Shown piece by piece: positions 38,215 to 46,217 of a DNA stretch of 64,000 nucleotides; position 1 is the stretch's first letter, and each line of letters opens with the position of its first letter. The notes under the pieces are model-generated. The model was not told where the DNA came from, searched no databases, and saw only the letters and a program-made list of their open reading frames with translations. The translations under genes and the position numbers were made by a program. Source of the DNA: Anaeromyxobacter oryzae (GTDB lineage: Bacteria; Myxococcota; Myxococcia; Myxococcales; Anaeromyxobacteraceae); assembly GCF_023169945.1 (NCBI RefSeq), contig NZ_AP025591.1, forward strand, positions 5,018,481-5,082,480. The letters are read 5' to 3'.

Positions 38215-38811
38215 CTACTTCTTCTTCGCGGGCGCGGCGGCCGGAGCCGGCGCGGCGGCCGGGGCCTTCAGCACGCGGCTGCCGGTCTCGTCCATCGACG
38301 TGAAGAGGACCGCGGTCTCCTTGACCGTGGCCGAGTCGGCCTTGATCGGGTGGCAGACGCCGCAGAAGGCGTCCATCTTCGAGCCCTTCGCGGTGTCGAC
38401 GCGGAGGTACTTGTAGTACGGGTTCGACGGGTGCGGGTCGTGGCAACCCATGCACTCGAAGCGGCCGCCCTCGCGGAGCAGCTCCGGCGGGACCTTGGCG
38501 ACCTTCGGGTTCACCGAGGCGAGGCCGAACGGGTGGCTCATGTGGCCGCTCACCGGGGCGTAGCCCTGCCCGCCGTCCTTCGTGTCGGCGTGGCAGCCGA
38601 GGCAGAGCGCCGTCGTGCCGGTGTACGGCTGCTTCGTCTTCGGGTTCAGCATCGTCTTGTTCTGCGGGATTGCGAAGATGATCTCGCCCTTGGCGGTGTG
38701 GATCGAGTGGCACCCCGTGCAGCCCACGCTGTCGTGGGCGCCGGCGGCGAGCGCGGCGAGCGGGAAGGCGGAAGCGACAGCGACGAGGACCAGCCTACGG
38801 ACGAGCGACAT
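38215..38811 (-). CDS. Tetrahaem c-type cytochrome
   Basis: 198-aa exported cytochrome. Signal peptide RRLVLVAVASAFPLAALAAG. Four CxxCH haem sites at residues 31-35 (CTGCH), 70-74 (CLGCH), 120-124 (CMGCH) and 150-154 (CGVCH). Extra His residues (GHMSHPF, DPHPSN) can be distal ligands. A low-complexity Ala/Pro/Lys tail ends the protein. Resembles NapC/NrfH-unrelated, cytochrome c3/doubled-CXXCH type electron carriers of metal- and nitrate-respiring deltaproteobacteria. ATG 38809-38811 follows AAGGAG. No reductase is adjacent, so its partner is unknown. Confidence 0.92.
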   Translation of the reverse strand: MSLVRRLVLVAVASAFPLAALAAGAHDSVGCTGCHSIHTAKGEIIFAIPQNKTMLNPKTKQPYTGTTALCLGCHADTKDGGQGYAPVSGHMSHPFGLASVNPKVAKVPPELLREGGRFECMGCHDPHPSNPYYKYLRVDTAKGSKMDAFCGVCHPIKADSATVKETAVLFTSMDETGSRVLKAPAAAPAPAAAPAKKK

Positions 38812-38906
38812 GTGGAAAAGACTCCTTGGAAGGGCAGGGAACGGGCCGGGAATGTACGAATTCGGGGCGTGTCTGCGCATTGATGGCCGACAATTGCTGC
38901 GTGCGG

Positions 38907-39581
38907 TCATGGACCGCTCCGGCCGTCTTCGTCCCAGAGCGCGCCGGTTCGCCATCCGAGCCGGATGGAGAGCAGCCGCACGAGGAAGGCTGCGACAATT
39001 CCGACCAGCGCGGCCAGGGTCGCAGGCGCGCCGAGCCCGCGGCCCAGCACGAGGAAGATCACGACCCCGGCGAGCGCGGCGAGCGCGTAGAACTCGCCCG
39101 GCTTGAAGACGAGCGGCTCCTCGCGGACGAGCACGTCGCGCAGGAGGCCGCCACCCACGGCATTCACGACGCCGACGAGCGTCGCGGTGAGCAGCGGCAG
39201 CCCCGCCGCGAGCGACTTCTGGGCGCCGACCATGGCGTACGTCCCGAGCGCCAGCGCGTCGGCGACCGTGAACACCAGCCGGAGGCGGTGGAGGTGCCGG
39301 CTGTACAGCGCGGCGGCGATCGCGCCGGCGAGGACCGCGGCGAGATACCGGCCGTCGGTGATGACCGCGGGCGGGCCGTCCTGGAGGAAGAGGCCGTCGC
39401 GGAGCAGCGCGCCGCCGAGGCCGGTCACGAACGCGAGGACGGCCACGCCGACGGCGTCGTACCGCTTCTGGATCGCCACGAGGCTGCCGGTGACCGCGAA
39501 GAGGAACGTCGCGGCGAGGTCGAACGCGATGTCGAGCGCGAACGGCCGGTCGAGGAACGGCTGCGCGAGGAGCGGCTGCAC
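38907..39581 (-). CDS. TRIC-type cation channel (UPF0126/YadS family)
   Basis: 224-aa membrane protein with about six to seven helices in two homologous halves, each starting with a GxxGGxxRD motif (TGLGGALLRDGLFLQDGPP and NAVGGGLLRDVLVREEPLVF). This is the prokaryotic trimeric intracellular cation (K+) channel family. Start GTG 39579-39581 with a hydrophobic first helix right after; the ORF extends further upstream as shadow. Diverges from trmJ (60-bp gap). Confidence 0.9.
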   Translation of the reverse strand: MQPLLAQPFLDRPFALDIAFDLAATFLFAVTGSLVAIQKRYDAVGVAVLAFVTGLGGALLRDGLFLQDGPPAVITDGRYLAAVLAGAIAAALYSRHLHRLRLVFTVADALALGTYAMVGAQKSLAAGLPLLTATLVGVVNAVGGGLLRDVLVREEPLVFKPGEFYALAALAGVVIFLVLGRGLGAPATLAALVGIVAAFLVRLLSIRLGWRTGALWDEDGRSGP

Positions 39582-39641
39582 GGCGGGACTCTTAGCACGG
39601 GCGTCCCGGGCCCGCGCGCGCCGGGGTAGCATCCCGCCGCC

Positions 39642-40349
39642 ATGGCCGACCTCCCCGTGCGGATCGTGCTGCTCCGGCCGCGGAACCCCGAGAACCTCGG
39701 GGCCGCGGCGCGGGCCATGAAGAACTTCGGCCTGTCGGACTGGGCGATCGCGGCGCTCGGGACGCACGACTTCGCCGCCGCGCGCCGGGTGGCCGTCCAC
39801 GCCGAGGACCTCCTCGACCGGCCCCGCCTGGTCGCGTCGCTCGACGAGGCGGTCGCGGACTGCGCGTGGGTCGTCGGGACGAGCAGCCGCGCCGTCCGCG
39901 GCAAGCGCCGCCTCGCGCCCGACGCGGTGGCGCGCGAGGCGCTCGAGCGCGCCGCGGAGGGCCGGACCGCCATCGTCTTCGGCGACGAGCGCAGCGGCCT
40001 CACCAACGAGGAGGTCCACCGGTGCCACGACCTCTCGGCGATCCCGACGGGCGAGGCGCAGCCGTCGGTGAACCTCGCGCAGGCGGTGCTCCTCTACGCC
40101 TACGAGGTGCGGCGCGCCGCGCTCGCGGCGGCTCCGGCGCGGCCCGCGAAGGCGCCGGAGGGCGCCACCGACGCGGAGCTGGAGCGCGTCGAGGACGCGC
40201 TCCGCGAGGCGCTCCGCACGGCCGGGTTCCTCGCGGGCCCGGAGCGGCACGCCGTCCGGGATCTCGCGGCGGCGCTCCGGCGGGCGCGGCTCTCGCGGCG
40301 CGAGGCGCGCCTGTGGCTCGCGGCGCTCCGGACGCTCGGGCGGGGGTGA
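39642..40349 (+). CDS. trmJ: tRNA/rRNA 2'-O-methyltransferase (TrmJ family)
   Basis: 235-aa SpoU-class methyltransferase. Motifs: RPRNPENLGAAARAMKNFGL (motif 1), VFGDERSGLTNEEV (motif 2) and PSVNLAQAVLLYAYE (motif 3), matching group 1 / TrmJ, which methylates the 2'-OH at tRNA position 32. The C-terminal extension ends with a helical RRREARLWLAALRTLGRG-like tail, also TrmJ-like. ATG 39642. Confidence 0.93.
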   Translation: MADLPVRIVLLRPRNPENLGAAARAMKNFGLSDWAIAALGTHDFAAARRVAVHAEDLLDRPRLVASLDEAVADCAWVVGTSSRAVRGKRRLAPDAVAREALERAAEGRTAIVFGDERSGLTNEEVHRCHDLSAIPTGEAQPSVNLAQAVLLYAYEVRRAALAAAPARPAKAPEGATDAELERVEDALREALRTAGFLAGPERHAVRDLAAALRRARLSRREARLWLAALRTLGRG

Positions 40350-40367
40350 GCCCGCCTCCGTCACGGC

Positions 40368-41396
40368 TCAGCGCACGTCCTCGCGCTCGACGCCGGGGAT
40401 CGCGAGCACCAGGTCGGGGCCGTACGCGGACGCCGGCGTCTGCCAGCCGGGGCGGACCTCGCCCGCGAGCACCCGCCGCGCGATCTCGACCGCGGTGAGC
40501 GCCGTCAGCGTGTACCCGTCGGGCCCGCGCTGCCGGGCGGCGACGGTGTTGCCGCTCGCGTCGGTGGCCTCGGCGTAGTGTCGCGAGCGCCCCCGCGTCC
40601 GGACGGCCGGGTCCGGTCCGGCCGCTCCGCGCGCGAGGAGCTGCGCCGTCAGCTCCGCCACCCGCGGGTTCCGCAGGAACGGCGCGATTCGCGGCGCGAG
40701 GCGGAGGAGCACGCGCTCGGTAACCGACGCCGCCATGTACGTCGAGACCTGGGACACGCCGGTCGAGCGCGGCGCGGTCGCGAGATCCCCCCACGGCAGC
40801 GCGACGCAGGGGACCGGGCCGTCGCCGAAGTCGAACGCGCGCACGGCGGGGCCGGCGAGGGTGCCGGGCAGGTCGGCGTGCGCCATGAAGGTCCGCGCCG
40901 TGCCGATGGACATCCGACCCAGGCCGCTGAACGCGATGACGAGCGATCGCGCGCCGGGCAGGCGCCGGACGAGGTGCGCCGCCAGGCAGTCGGAGGGGAC
41001 GACGTCGAACCCGGCTCCGGGGAGGAGCATCACGCCGGCGCGCTCGGCGTGCGGGCCGAGCGCGGCGAGCCCGTGGAAGACCGGGAGCTCCCCGGTGACG
41101 TCGAGGTAGTGGACGCGGAGATCGAGGCACGCCTCCGCGACGGCGCGCCAGGTCCGGATGAACGGGCCGGCGCAGTGGAGCACGGCGGCGCTGCCCTCGA
41201 TGCCGCGCCGGACCGCGTCCGGATCCGTGAGCGGGAAGGCGCGCCAGGGAACGCGCAGCTCCCGCGAGAGCGCGACGAGCCGCTCGGAGTCGCGGCCGGC
41301 GAGGACGACGGGGAGCCCGCGGGCGGCAGCCTCGCGGGCGACGAGGGCGCCGGTGTAGCCGTAGGCGCCGTAGATCACGAGGGGAGAGGTGGCCAC
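40368..41396 (-). CDS. Saccharopine dehydrogenase-like NAD(P)-binding protein
   Basis: 342-aa protein with N-terminal Rossmann motif VIYGAYGYTGALVAREAA (saccharopine dehydrogenase NADP-binding family; some members act as trans-acting enoyl reductases). Later motifs: VLHCAGPFIRTW, VHYLDVTGELPVF, and GAGFDVVPSDCLAAHLVRRL, typical of these reductases. Probably a soluble oxidoreductase of lipid or unknown substrate. Ends 18 bp from the convergent trmJ. Confidence 0.82.
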   Translation of the reverse strand: MATSPLVIYGAYGYTGALVAREAAARGLPVVLAGRDSERLVALSRELRVPWRAFPLTDPDAVRRGIEGSAAVLHCAGPFIRTWRAVAEACLDLRVHYLDVTGELPVFHGLAALGPHAERAGVMLLPGAGFDVVPSDCLAAHLVRRLPGARSLVIAFSGLGRMSIGTARTFMAHADLPGTLAGPAVRAFDFGDGPVPCVALPWGDLATAPRSTGVSQVSTYMAASVTERVLLRLAPRIAPFLRNPRVAELTAQLLARGAAGPDPAVRTRGRSRHYAEATDASGNTVAARQRGPDGYTLTALTAVEIARRVLAGEVRPGWQTPASAYGPDLVLAIPGVEREDVR

Positions 41397-41463
41397 CGGC
41401 GGAGGCTAGCGCGGGGCGGGCGGGGGTGGGGTGGCTTTCGATGGGGGGGGCGGCTCCCCGTAC

Positions 41464-41515
41464 CCGTGCCCGTGAACGTACCGGGGGGCGGGCACGCGTA
41501 CGCGCACGGGCACGG
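41464..41515. repeat. Inverted repeat and dispersed intergenic repeat, copy 2
   Basis: Perfect 11-bp arms CCGTGCCCGTG (41464-41474) and CACGGGCACGG (41505-41515). The interval contains CCGTGAACGTACC (41470-41482), exact reverse complement of 26775-26787. It ends 14 bp before the ATG of the hypothetical gene, so a regulatory effect on it is possible. No other gene in 41397-41529. Confidence 0.5.
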
Positions 41516-41529
41516 AGTAAGATCGCCTC

Positions 41530-41883
41530 ATGCTTCCCCTCACCTGGCAGGACCGCGACGGGGGCCTGTTCTGCGACCTCTCCGACGCGGGGGAGGGCGC
41601 CGGCACGTTCCTCGCGGTCCGTCCCCACTCCGAGCCCGACTACTGGCGCCCGGTGTGCGTCCTCGCTCCCGGCGAGGAGGAGCGCGAGGTCGGCGACGGC
41701 GTCCTCGGCCGCGAGCACGCCCAGGACACCGTCGTGAAGTACGCGATCCAGGTCCTCGCGCGGACCCACGGGCTCTCCACGGCGCCCCGCGAGGCGGACG
41801 CGGACGATCCCTGGCCCATGCGGACGCTGGCGCGCCTCTGGGCGGAGCTGGCGTCGGGGCCGGGGGCGTCCGGGCGGGGCTGA
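41530..41883 (+). CDS. Hypothetical protein
   Basis: 117-aa acidic soluble protein. No recognised domain. Central VKYAIQVLARTHGL helix, and ERE/DGD-rich segments. The ATG at 41530 has little Shine-Dalgarno. Between a GC-rich inverted repeat and a PfkB kinase gene (126-bp gap). Coding status moderately supported. Confidence 0.5.
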   Translation: MLPLTWQDRDGGLFCDLSDAGEGAGTFLAVRPHSEPDYWRPVCVLAPGEEEREVGDGVLGREHAQDTVVKYAIQVLARTHGLSTAPREADADDPWPMRTLARLWAELASGPGASGRG

Positions 41884-42009
41884 ACGAACCCTCGCCCGGC
41901 GGTCCCCCCTCCTGGCCGTTGCTCCAGCGGGGCCGAGAATGGGTACATTGCGATACTCGGGGGGACACGCGGCGCTCCCGCTGCGTTCCGCCTTCGGAGC
42001 GGGGACCGG

Positions 42010-42945
42010 GTGCCTGGGACGAACGGCGCAGCACGTGACGGACGGAACGCCGCGGCCTGGCCGCGCACGACGGTGCTGCTCGCCGGGAACGTGACGCTCG
42101 ACCGGGTTCCCGGGGGCTTCACGCCCGGCGGAACCGTGAGCTACGCGGCGCGGACCTATCTCGGACTGGGTGCGCGCGTGCGTGCCGTCACGGCGGCCGC
42201 GGCGGACTACCCCTCGGCCACGCTGGCCGGCGCCGACGTCGTCGTCGTGCCGGCGGCGCGGACGACGACGTTCGTGAACACGTACGACGCGGCCGGGATC
42301 CGCACACAGCGCGTCGAGGCGATCGCGCCGCCCGTCGAGCCGTCGCAGGCGCCGGCGAGCTGGCTCGCGGCGGACCTCGTGCACCTCGCGCCGATCATGG
42401 GCGAGATCGCGCTCCGCACCTGGCTGCCGGCGGTGCGAGGGCGGTTCGTCGGGATCGGGGTGCAGGGGTGGGTGCGCGCGGTCGCGGCCGACGGCACGGT
42501 GATCCAGCCACCCTGGGAGCCCGCGCCGGAGGAGCTCCGCGGCGTCGACGCGGCGTGCGTCGGCGAGGACGATCTCCGCGGGCAGGGCGACCTGCTCGAT
42601 CGCCTGATCGCGGCGGTCCCCATCGTGGCGTTCACGCACGGCGACCGCGGCTGCGAGGTGATCGTCCGCGGCCGCACGCTGCGGATCGGGGCGTTCCGGA
42701 CGCACGAGGTCGATCCCACCGGCGCCGGCGACGTCTTCTCCGCGGGCTTCTTCCTCGGCCTCGCCGAGGGCGCCGACCCGGCGCAGGCGGCGCGGCTCGG
42801 CGCCGCCGCGGCGTCGATCGTCGTCGAGGCGCGGGGTGCGGACGCGCTCGATCGCATCCCGGAGGCGCGCGCCCGCGTCGCCGCGGTGCCCGTGCTCTCC
42901 GGGTCCGCCGGCGCGGCGGCGCCGGTCGAGACGAGATCGCCCTAG
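42010..42945 (+). CDS. PfkB-family carbohydrate kinase
   Basis: 311-aa kinase of the ribokinase/PfkB fold. ATP/anion-hole motif DPTGAGDVFSAGFF with catalytic Asp of GAGD; N-terminal VLLAGNVTLDRVPGGFTPGG glycine pair. The substrate is undefined. The layout (short acceptor motifs, ADLVHLAPIMGEI) is reminiscent of inositol or nucleoside kinases, and it ends 25 bp from iolA of the inositol locus, convergent with it. GTG 42010 is a provisional start; a GTG at 42073 is in frame and begins just before the conserved region. Confidence 0.8.
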   Translation: MPGTNGAARDGRNAAAWPRTTVLLAGNVTLDRVPGGFTPGGTVSYAARTYLGLGARVRAVTAAAADYPSATLAGADVVVVPAARTTTFVNTYDAAGIRTQRVEAIAPPVEPSQAPASWLAADLVHLAPIMGEIALRTWLPAVRGRFVGIGVQGWVRAVAADGTVIQPPWEPAPEELRGVDAACVGEDDLRGQGDLLDRLIAAVPIVAFTHGDRGCEVIVRGRTLRIGAFRTHEVDPTGAGDVFSAGFFLGLAEGADPAQAARLGAAAASIVVEARGADALDRIPEARARVAAVPVLSGSAGAAAPVETRSP

Positions 42946-42970
42946 AACGGGGGCAGCGCCCCGCCGTCGT

Positions 42971-44497
42971 TCAGCTCAAGGTGGGCATCGAGAACGCCGG
43001 GCCGGAGCTCGTGGTCGGCCAGCGCTCGGTCACCGCCTTGACGCGCGTGTAGAAGCGCACCGCCTCCGGGCCATGGGCGTGGTGATCGCCGAAGAGGCTC
43101 CGCTTCCAGCCGCCGAAGCTGTGGAAGGCCATCGGGACGGGGATCGGGACGTTCACGCCGACCATCCCCACCTGCACGCGGTGCACGAACTCCCGGGCGG
43201 TGTTCCCGTCCCGCGTGTACAGCGCGGTGCCGTTTCCGTACTCGTGCGCGTTCACGAGCTCGAGGGCGGTCGCGAAGTCCGGGACGCGCACGACGCAGAG
43301 GACCGGGCCGAAGATCTCCTCCCTGTAGATGCGCATCTCCGGCGTCACGCCGTCGAACAGCGAGCCGCCGAGGAAGAAGCCGCCCTCGCGCCCCGCGACG
43401 CGGAGGCCGCGGCCGTCCACGACGAGGCGCGCGCCGGCCCGGATCCCTTCGTCGAGGTACGAGAGGATCCGCGCGCGGTGCTCGCCGGTGACCACCGGGC
43501 CCATCTCCGCGGACGGATCGCTCCCGTCGCACACCTTCAGGGCGCGCACCTTCGGCGCGAGCCTCTCGACGAGCGGGTCGGCGGCGCCGGCCACCGCGAC
43601 CGCGACCGAGATGGCCATGCACCGCTCGCCGGCGGAGCCGTACGCGGCGCCGACGAGCGCGTCCACCGCCTGCGCGAGGTCCGCGTCCGGCATCACGATC
43701 ATGTGGTTCTTCGCGCCGCCGAGCGCCTGGACGCGCTTCCCCGCCGCGGTGCCGGTCGTGTAGACGTGCCGCGCCACGGGCGTCGAGCCGACGAAGCTCA
43801 CGGCCTGGACGTCCGGGTGCGCGAGCAGCGCGTCCACCGCGACCTTGTCGCCGTGCACCACGTTGAAGACGCCGTCCGGGAGCCCCGCCTCGCGGAACAG
43901 CTCCGCGAGGGCGAGCGACGCCGAGGGGTCGCGCTCCGACGGCTTCAGGACGAAGGTGTTCCCGCAGGCGATCGCCATCGGGAACATCCACATCGGCACC
44001 ATCGCGGGGAAGTTGAACGGCGTGATCCCGGCGCAGACGCCGAGCGGCTGCCGGAAGGACCACGCGTCGACGCCCGACGCGACCTGCTCGGTGTACTCGC
44101 CCTTCAGGAGCTCGGGGATGCCCGTCGCGAACTCCACGACCTCGAGGCCGCGCTGGACCTCGCCCTTCGCGTCGGAGAGGACCTTCCCGTGCTCCGCCGT
44201 GATGATCGCGGCGAGGCGGTCGAGGTCCCGCTCGACCAGCTCCCGGAACCGGAACATCACGCGGGCGCGGCGCAGCGGCGACGTCTCCGCCCACGGCCGG
44301 AACGCGCGCTGCGCGGCGGCGACGGCGGCGTCGATCTCGGCCGCGCTCGCGAGCGCCACGCGGCCCGTGACCGCGCCGGTCGCGGGGTTGAAGACGTCGC
44401 TCGCGCGCCCGCTCTCGCCGGCGCGGGCCTTTCCTCCGATGAAGTGGCCGATCGGCGTGGGAGCCGGGGCGGTCATGCGCTCTGCGGGCTGGCTCAT
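42971..44497 (-). CDS. iolA: Methylmalonate-semialdehyde dehydrogenase (acylating)
   Basis: 508-aa CoA-acylating aldehyde dehydrogenase that converts malonate/methylmalonate semialdehyde to acetyl-/propionyl-CoA, the last step of inositol breakdown. Motifs: PFNFPAMVPMWMFPMAIACG, FVGSTPVARHVY, and catalytic Cys293 in YGSAGERCMAISVAV. It is last in the minus-strand inositol operon, 10 bp after iolB's stop. It converges on the PfkB kinase gene. Confidence 0.96.
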   Translation of the reverse strand: MSQPAERMTAPAPTPIGHFIGGKARAGESGRASDVFNPATGAVTGRVALASAAEIDAAVAAAQRAFRPWAETSPLRRARVMFRFRELVERDLDRLAAIITAEHGKVLSDAKGEVQRGLEVVEFATGIPELLKGEYTEQVASGVDAWSFRQPLGVCAGITPFNFPAMVPMWMFPMAIACGNTFVLKPSERDPSASLALAELFREAGLPDGVFNVVHGDKVAVDALLAHPDVQAVSFVGSTPVARHVYTTGTAAGKRVQALGGAKNHMIVMPDADLAQAVDALVGAAYGSAGERCMAISVAVAVAGAADPLVERLAPKVRALKVCDGSDPSAEMGPVVTGEHRARILSYLDEGIRAGARLVVDGRGLRVAGREGGFFLGGSLFDGVTPEMRIYREEIFGPVLCVVRVPDFATALELVNAHEYGNGTALYTRDGNTAREFVHRVQVGMVGVNVPIPVPMAFHSFGGWKRSLFGDHHAHGPEAVRFYTRVKAVTERWPTTSSGPAFSMPTLS

Positions 44498-44507
44498 GGT
44501 TCCCTCC

Positions 44508-45305
44508 TCACCTCTCCTCGAGGATCCACTCGTGGGCCGGGTCGTTGCGGAAGTGCCACGCCCGCTGCGGACCGGCCATGACGTTCAGGTAATAGCTGCG
44601 GTAACCCCACGGCACGACCACCGGGTGATAACCGCGCGGCACGAGCACGACGTCGTGATCCTCGACGGCGTGCGACTCGTCGAGGTCGCGCGCGTCCGTG
44701 TAGACGCGCTGGAACACGAAGCCCTGCGGCGGGTCGAGCCGGTGGTAGTAGATCTCCTCGAGCGCGGTCTCGGCCGGGGGCTCGCTGCGGTCGTGCTTGT
44801 GGGGCGGGTAGCTCGACGAGTGGCCGGTCGGCGTCCGCACCTCGACGACGAGCAGGCTCTCGGCGGGCTCCGTCTCGGGCAGGATGTCGGTCACGAACCG
44901 CGTGTTCAGCTCGCGGCCCCGCGTCGAGCGCCGCATCGCGCCGGGCTCGAGGAGGCGCGGCGGCAGCTTGCCGGTGCCCGGCGCCGTGCAGATCGCCAGC
45001 TCCGCCGGAGCGTGCGCCCGGAGGGCGATGGGCGCGCCGCCCGGGAGGTACACCGCCCACGGCGGCCGATCGTCGAACGGGCCGCTGCGATCCCCGAGCT
45101 CGCGCCACTCGGCGTCGCCGGAGGCCACCGTGGCGACGCCGGAGAGGATCACGACGCAGACCTCGCGCCCCGGCGCGGGCGAGACCTCGAGCCGCTCACC
45201 GGCGGCGAGCCGGTGCGCGGAGAAGCCGACGTAGCGCAGGCCCGAGGCGGGCGTCACCGCCACCACGTCGCGGCCCGTCGAGGCCCCCTTCACGAGCAGG
45301 CTCAT
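44508..45305 (-). CDS. iolB: 5-deoxy-glucuronate isomerase
   Basis: 265-aa cupin-type isomerase converting 5-deoxy-D-glucuronate to 2-deoxy-5-keto-D-gluconate. Family signatures: TPTGHSSSYPPHKHDRSEPP with the metal His residues, EEIYYHRLDPPQGFVFQRVY, and the end YYLNVMAGPQRAWHFRNDPA. ATG 45303-45305 overlaps the iolE stop by 4 bp. Length is normal. Confidence 0.97.
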   Translation of the reverse strand: MSLLVKGASTGRDVVAVTPASGLRYVGFSAHRLAAGERLEVSPAPGREVCVVILSGVATVASGDAEWRELGDRSGPFDDRPPWAVYLPGGAPIALRAHAPAELAICTAPGTGKLPPRLLEPGAMRRSTRGRELNTRFVTDILPETEPAESLLVVEVRTPTGHSSSYPPHKHDRSEPPAETALEEIYYHRLDPPQGFVFQRVYTDARDLDESHAVEDHDVVLVPRGYHPVVVPWGYRSYYLNVMAGPQRAWHFRNDPAHEWILEER

Positions 45306-46213
45306 GCCGCCTCCTGCCCGGCGTCGAGGGCGCGGACGATCCCGTCCACGTGACGGAAGCCCTTCTCCGCCATGGCGTAGCTCGGGGCCACCGCGGGATC
45401 CTGCTCCGCCTCGACGACGAGCCACCCCCGGTACCCCTGCTGCCGGAGGAGCGCGAGCACCGCCCGGAAGTCGATGGCCCCGTCGCCGGGGACGGTGAAC
45501 ACGCCGTTCAGGACCGCCTGGAGGAAGCTCCAGGCGCGGTTCCGGGCGAGCCGCATCACCGCCGGACGGACGTCCTTGAGGTGCACGTGGCAGACGCGCG
45601 GGCCATGGCGTCGCAGCAGCTCCAGGGGATCGCCGCCGGCGAACGCCGCGTGCCCGGTGTCGAGGAGGAGCCCCACCTCCTCGCCCGTCGCGGCGACGAG
45701 CGCGTCCACGTCCGCGGGCGACTCGACGTACGCGCCCATGTGATGGTGGTACGCGAGGCGGACGCCGCGGGCGAGCAGGTGCCGGGCCAGCGCCGTGACG
45801 CGCTCGCCGTAGGCCTTCCACGCGTCCGCCCCGCGGAGGCGCGGACGCTTGTGGAGCGGCACGGCGATCTCGCCCTGGATCGCGTCCTGGACCTCGCCGT
45901 ACACCATCACGGTCGCGCCGCTCTCCGCGAGCAGGGCCGCGTGTCGCTCGACCTCCCGGATCTCCTCCTCGACCGTCCGGCCCGCGAGCCGTCCCGACCA
46001 CCACCCGGAGACGCACTCGAGACCGAACGCGCCGAGCTTCGCCCGGAGCGCGGCGGGATCGCGGGGGAACTTGTTCCCGAGCTCGAAGCCGCGATAGCCG
46101 ATCCGGCGGCCCTCCTCGAGCGCGACCTCGAGCGGCGTCTCCCCGCCGAGCGACGGCAGGTCGTCGTTCATCCAGGAGATGGGGTTCACGCCGATCCGGG
46201 GTTCCCACGCCAT
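45302..46213 (-). CDS. iolE: Inosose (2-keto-myo-inositol) dehydratase
   Basis: 303-aa TIM-barrel dehydratase of the IolE family, removing water from 2-keto-myo-inositol. It starts GVNPISWMNDDLPSLGGETP, the diagnostic IolE N-terminus; metal-site strands YHHHMGAYVES, LLLDTGHAAFAGGDP, VCHVHLKDVR and EAEQDP are intact. Sits 4 bp after iolD's stop and overlaps iolB by 4 bp. Confidence 0.97.
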   Translation of the reverse strand: MAWEPRIGVNPISWMNDDLPSLGGETPLEVALEEGRRIGYRGFELGNKFPRDPAALRAKLGAFGLECVSGWWSGRLAGRTVEEEIREVERHAALLAESGATVMVYGEVQDAIQGEIAVPLHKRPRLRGADAWKAYGERVTALARHLLARGVRLAYHHHMGAYVESPADVDALVAATGEEVGLLLDTGHAAFAGGDPLELLRRHGPRVCHVHLKDVRPAVMRLARNRAWSFLQAVLNGVFTVPGDGAIDFRAVLALLRQQGYRGWLVVEAEQDPAVAPSYAMAEKGFRHVDGIVRALDAGQEAA

Positions 46214-46217
46214 GAGC

